A stretch of DNA of 64,000 nucleotides. Source: Luscinia megarhynchos. Lineage: Eukaryota > Chordata > Aves > Passeriformes > Turdidae. Shown one piece after another: positions 58,972 to 64,000 of the stretch. Position 1 is the stretch's first letter, and the number at the start of each line of letters is the position of its first letter. The position numbers and the translations under genes were made by a program. The notes under the pieces were generated by a model that made no database searches, was not told the DNA's origin, and was given only the letters and a program-made list of their open reading frames with translations. The stretch spans positions 9,013,320-9,077,319 of the forward strand of contig CM067569.1 of NCBI GenBank assembly GCA_034336665.1, given 5' to 3'.

Positions 58972-61900
58972 TATGTATATGTGGAGATACACTGATCTAC
59001 ATTTATGATTGTGTGTGCACGTGTGTATTTGTGCACATGTATAAACACATGTGATTTGTTTGAAAAACTGGTTCTATTAATTTTTGATCAAAAAAAATTC
59101 CATACTAACTGTTGCACCATGGACTTTACAGGAATTTTGTTTGGTTTTAGCTGTGAAAAAGCCACTGCTCTTCTCTGAGAACTTCTCCTACAGACATTTT
59201 AATCTGGTCAAGTCCAAAAAAACAAGAGAGATATTTGTGTGCATCAGGACTGTAAGATCAAGCCCTTCATATTCAGCTAATTTATGGATTTGCACTGTGC
59301 TGGTGTGCAAGTGTACGTGGGTGCATAAACTATTTAAGTGCAAATTGCCAGAATGTCAGCAAATTAGTGTCAGAGCTGCAAAGCATTTACATACCTTAGG
59401 CATGAGCAACCAATTGGAACTTTTAATCTTTTAACAAGTTACTGCTCAATGACATAATAATGAATAAAATGAAGAGTAATGAAGTTGACCATAAAGCTTA
59501 GCAAATAAACATTGTACACAAATATAACAATTCCTGACTAGCTCTGCACACAGAATCTACTCCTGGTTTACTTCCAGTTACCATATCTTGTGCCAAAGCA
59601 CAGTAACATCCCCCACCCACTGCTTCTGGCAATACTGTTATTGGTTTTTTTGTAGATCACTATCTGCTGCCCTCACCATGCTGGGATTCACCCTCATTAT
59701 AACCTATTCCCCTGCAGATAGCTTTATCTTTCAGAACAGTTCCAAGGAAGTTTTAGAAGCTTCCTTGTCTCAATACTCCTGTCAAGGAAGTTGTGGAAAT
59801 CACCCTCAGGATTACTGACAGAAACTTTCATTTGTTTGAAATCTGAATGTGTAGCCTGGGTTATTGGCACTGACAAGGTCAGAGACCAGACTCTATCGTT
59901 ATTCTCACTTCTACCAAGACTCCTCGATTAAGTCACCTAAAATAAAATTCCACTTCTGTCAAAAAACAGGGCAAACTGCTCACAAGAGCTGCAGAGATGA
60001 CTGACCATTCATGGTCTTCTGTGGGTAGGAAAGAAGTGTGTCTAATAAGGTAATATAGCTGGAGTATCTTTTCTAATTGTGACTGGCACACCCTAAATTC
60101 ATCTCATTTTTGTATGTAGAGCAAGTCTAAAAGGTATCAAGTTCAATTTTGTTGAAGGCAAACTTGGTTCAGTCATTTCTTATAGTCCAGATAACTACAA
60201 AGGCAGGTGAGGATCTACAAAATAAGCAGTAGGATTCTGCATTAGCCCCAACAAGACAACAGCAGAAACAAAAAGAGACAATGATGGGCACAAGTCACTG
60301 CTGAGTGACAAGCCTTTGAGGCAGAAATCCACTTCCAATTGAAGTCCTATCAGAAAAACGACCACAAATATCCCTTCCACTGACAGCCATGCAGTAGCTG
60401 AGGGAGAGGGGCTGAGGACAACAAAAATGAACAAGGAGAATGTTAGAGGCTGTTCTTGCAGGATGGGCACTATGGTGGAGCCTTGAGGAAAGTCTGAACT
60501 GTTGTTGTCTTTGTGGTTTTTTTCTCTGTAAAAAGAGAAAACTGCCTTTTTATGATACAAATAAGGATTTTAAACAGTATTATATTAAAAGCTCTGGGGA
60601 GGGTAACTGGAAAGCAAACATTAACCTTTTACTTATTCCTACAATGAAATAGCATGGTAACATGACATTACTGCTCCAAGGTAAATATTTACTTGTTAGT
60701 ATTGGGCTCTGCACAAAAATATACCTCCCTTCCCCACCCAAAATGATTTGCATTTTCTATTACCAAGACCAAAACAACCACCCACCCCACAACTCCCAGT
60801 TTAGTACACTACATATACTTCTTGACCTATACTGAGATGCTAAAACATACAGAGCAATATTTGGGGCTCTGAGAATACAACTCTCAGCTCACACATCCTG
60901 GATAATGAACTGAGAATGTGTGGTGACAAAAGCAAAAGAGGAAGTTTTGACTTTCAACCTCCATCTCCAGCCCAAAAGAGCATTACCTGTGAACAAACCA
61001 CAGCACAATACACAACAACACAAAGAGGGCTGTTATCTTTTCCCCATCAATTTTACTCTTATTTATTTGTCACTTTCACTTCAGGAAAAAACAACTGGTG
61101 ACTATCCAGACTGAAAGGAAATCAAGCATTGTAAATAAACTCTTTATGATTTCTTATATATTTGGCAAATACTTTTGTACTACTCTAGCAAAGGTTTTGG
61201 AACTTCACAAAGCCAGGACACACAGTTCTTCATGTGGAGGAGCCTTTGCTTATGCAGTGTGGAGGGGAAATGGAAGGCATATGGTTTTTGAAGTTTGAAG
61301 AGTTTATTTTAATTCTATAATTTGCAAATACAAATTTAAATTTTATCTATACCACAGTACTCCAAATACTGTGAAGTTCTTTGTGCTAAATCAGCTATGA
61401 AATTCACTGAGGGTTTTTAATTTTGCCTTAATTTAATCTTTGGCTAAAACAGACTAGGCATTGAAGCAAAACTGAAAGTTTCATTTTGGTACTCAGATAC
61501 TTCAGCTTGAGCTACTGTGCTCTCATTTTCCTATGGGAGGAATAGCAAAGAGAACTTTTATCCATAAATATCTTGAGAATAGGTCTGCATGACAAATTAT
61601 TTAAGTGACTTAAGATGCTACTGTGAGATTCCCACCTTTCTAGCTCCCTGTACCTTGCCAAGGCTTTGCTTTCCTGTTGGCAGAATTGTCATCATGACAG
61701 CAGAGATGGCAAAACGTGTGTGTGCATTCCTCATCTGGGACAGGCAGGAATCAGACAAACTCCCTGAAACTTGGCTCATGAGACACAGACTCTTGGAAGA
61801 GTCACAGTTTCTTTACCCATAGTCTAGACTCTTTGGACATGATGAGTCAACTGCTGCACAGTGACATTTTCTCTGCCAGATCTGACTAGAGTGGCTGAAT

Positions 61901-62607
61901 CCAAGGTCTTATCATCAGATCAGTGGATGTGATGGATCATGGAACTGCATTACCAGGAAGGCAAACTCCTTCAGTGTTCCAGCAGCAAGACTCCACATTA
62001 TCCCTGCAACTACCACAGAACCAGGTAGCAATGTGGGAAAATAAAGGCTAAGATCTCACCAGAATGAATAGCTCAACATTGTCTGGCAACACTGAAAATA
62101 ATTTCAAGACTTCCAAACAATCCAAAGCATTCTAGTATTTCCAAGCCAAAACTCTGAAAAGCTTCCTTTTCAGAGAAGGAAAAAAAACCCAAAAATTCAA
62201 CCATTCGTTCTCATTTGAAATAAAAATGGGTGAAATCATGGCATTTCCCATGAAAAACCACCACTACTTACTTCAGGAGCCATACATTTAGAAAACTAGA
62301 AACTGATGCAATTTTCTTGCTTTATAAATACACTTCTGAAGTTAATAATTCCTACAGCCAGAGCCACCTGACCATTAGTGCCCTACTACAGTCCCAGAAT
62401 TGCTGCCTTCCCTCACAGTAGCCAAATTAGTGCTTCATGTCTTTCTAATGTCCCTTGAGTGCTCAAGATCTCAGAGTAACTACCAGAAACACACAAAAAG
62501 GTGTAAAAGTGGAGTTACCAATCATCAGTGTCAGGCAAAGAAGGAAAAATAGAGAGCAATTTATATTTGGTTGAATGATAACACTCTTCCCTCTTTGTTT
62601 CATATTA

Positions 62608-62637
62608 AAAAACCAAAACAAAACAAAACAAAAAACC
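62608..62637. repeat. (AAAAC)n simple repeat
   Basis: Short tract of AAAAC units after AAAACC. It resembles the A-rich C-interrupted tracts at 46.55 and 47.43 kb. Confidence 0.9.
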
Positions 62638-64000
62638 ATTAACAAAACAGAAAAATTAAACACTTCATTACTCAGTTTCCTTGATATCAACAAAATTAAA
62701 CTCCTGTGGAGCATTTTGATGTAAAACTATTTTTCAGATATGAGACTGGCAAACTTATTTCTTCTTCCAATGCCAAAAATACTTTTTTTTTCTAGGAACA
62801 GGGCTACATCACAATTTTTTTTTAAAGTCTATATTTTGAAATTTTAACTGGCAGCTTGAATAGCAAAAATAAACATTTCAAATTAATTAAAACTCAAGTA
62901 ATAATAAGAAAAATGGTGGGGAAAGATAATTTATAATGTCCTATAATCAAGATTGTGAAGCTTGGTGCATCAGAAAGATTTCCTTGAATAAATTCATTGT
63001 ATTTTTAAAGAGAGAAATTTCAGAGAACACAGTAGTTAGTAAATATTTAAAACCTTTGTGGTAAAGGCTCAAACCTCAAAATAACAAGGAAATGACAACT
63101 GTTTATTTTTCTCCACATAAAACTGAAAGTTATTGTAAGGTCATTATAATGTAAGCCTGTTTTCTCTTTAAGAAGTAAATAATTACACCACTGATTTGAG
63201 TAGACCTGCCAGTAAGTCTACATGTGGTTAAGTCAGATAGACTGATGCTGCTCTAAAATTGGCAAGTAGCTGCTCCCACAAGCTATTAAGCAACTCTGAG
63301 GTCTAGGTAGCTCACAGCACTTTTATCATATGTCTCTCAACAGAAAAAAAGAAAAAAAACCCCACATTTAGACTACAGTTGTTGTGCAACCTTTGAACAC
63401 GGCTCTGCATATTCCATGATAACACAGAAACAGAATTTGATGCAGTGTTCACTCTCTGCTGCAATATTTAACTGCAACATCTAAGCTTTCTGCAGAAATG
63501 TGTCTGTGACTCTTGTGGTCACAAGGAAAACCTTCACAGACATGAAATGAAAACAATTTGCAAAGATATGATGATGTTCTTGAGCTTGCAAACAGCCTGA
63601 AATAATGATGGTGATGCCACTGCAAAGAAGATTGCATTAAGTTAATGGCTGTAATCAAAACAATGAACTGTTGGCTGTTTAACCACTACTTTAACCACAG
63701 ATTTTAGCACTACCATCAGTATGAGTTTAATCCCACCTCTTTAGGCACCCAGACCTCAGCTGGCATGGAGCTGTTCACATTCCAACCTTTGCTGATGAAA
63801 TCCTGTAACACAAACTATGCAGCTGCAGTACCCTCTACACAGACAGCACCTGGCAGCAAATGTCCCATACAATCAATACCTTCTGATATTTAGTTGAGCA
63901 AAACTCTTCATTTACTGATTTGAATAAATCTGTTGCATCACATTGCCATGGGAGCTCAGGGGACACCATTGGAAATTCTAATCCAGCCCATTACAAGACA

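Larger units (their letters stand above)
16135..64000 (-). other. VTI1A: VTI1A large upstream intron, 3' 47.9 kb
   Basis: On the minus strand this ends at the acceptor TGCAG at 16,139-16,135; its donor lies beyond 64,000. I searched it for reverse-complemented codons of the preceding VTI1A segment (residues near GYQIAVETE) and for the N-terminal domain and found neither. VTI1A introns are very long in mammals, so this size is plausible. No second gene is recognisable inside it. The sub-regions are described in separate entries. Confidence 0.8.
56281..64000. other. Intronic unique DNA, nothing recognisable beyond small repeats
   Basis: AT-rich unique sequence with A-rich runs, a 28-bp tandem duplication at 58.92 kb, TG-rich words at 59.0 kb and an (AAAAC)n tract at 62.6 kb. 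No transposon copy, RNA gene or splice-bounded coding segment was recognised. Confidence 0.5.

Noticed and set aside
1..64000. CRISPR arrays, operons, tRNA, rRNA or a novel bacterial-type system
   Set aside because: The sequence is avian intronic DNA; no regularly spaced direct repeats with spacers, no tRNA cloverleaf motifs and no gene clusters were seen.

Overview
The window is vertebrate nuclear DNA, almost certainly from a bird. The CR1 LINE 3' ends, the bird-type retroviral LTRs, the AT-rich and CpG-poor background and the lack of dense SINEs all fit. A songbird is my best guess, from the long GGGAT pentanucleotide run and the LTR type, but that is inference. Nothing looks prokaryotic, and there is no operon-like gene packing.

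One protein-coding gene is recognisable. Two short exons on the minus strand, at 16,064-16,134 and 11,657-11,718, join in phase and encode most of the Qb-SNARE helix of VTI1A (vesicle transport through interaction with t-SNAREs 1A). Both have good splice sites. The membrane-anchor exon (downstream, below position 1) and the earlier exons (above 64,000) were not found. The window is therefore interior to a very large gene: the end of a long upstream intron (64,000-16,135), a 4.3-kb intron (16,063-11,719) and the start of a downstream intron (11,656-1). In mammals VTI1A lies next to TCF7L2; if that synteny holds, TCF7L2 lies beyond the low-coordinate end.

The introns hold old CR1 fragments (7.6, 8.6, 47.0 and 54.2 kb; a stub at 3.0 kb), several MIR-like relics, and simple repeats. 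A complete solo LTR (38,771-39,330) has a perfect 5-bp target-site duplication. A retroviral cluster at 46.7-48.4 kb holds a truncated LTR and an oppositely oriented full LTR that still carries a tRNA-Lys-type primer binding site. The 4.3-kb intron contains a perfect (GGGAT)28 run with 29 regularly spaced G-triplets. Several AT-rich, repeat-free blocks (10.3, 18.2, 23.8, 26.6-27.4 kb) and a compact CpG cluster at 56.0-56.3 kb are candidate regulatory DNA, but this needs cross-species alignment.

Most open reading frames of 60-200 codons here look like chance frames. I found no credible evidence of an undescribed biological system; the most notable items are the G-quadruplex-prone array inside VTI1A, the solo LTR, the LTR/CR1 cluster and the CpG cluster.
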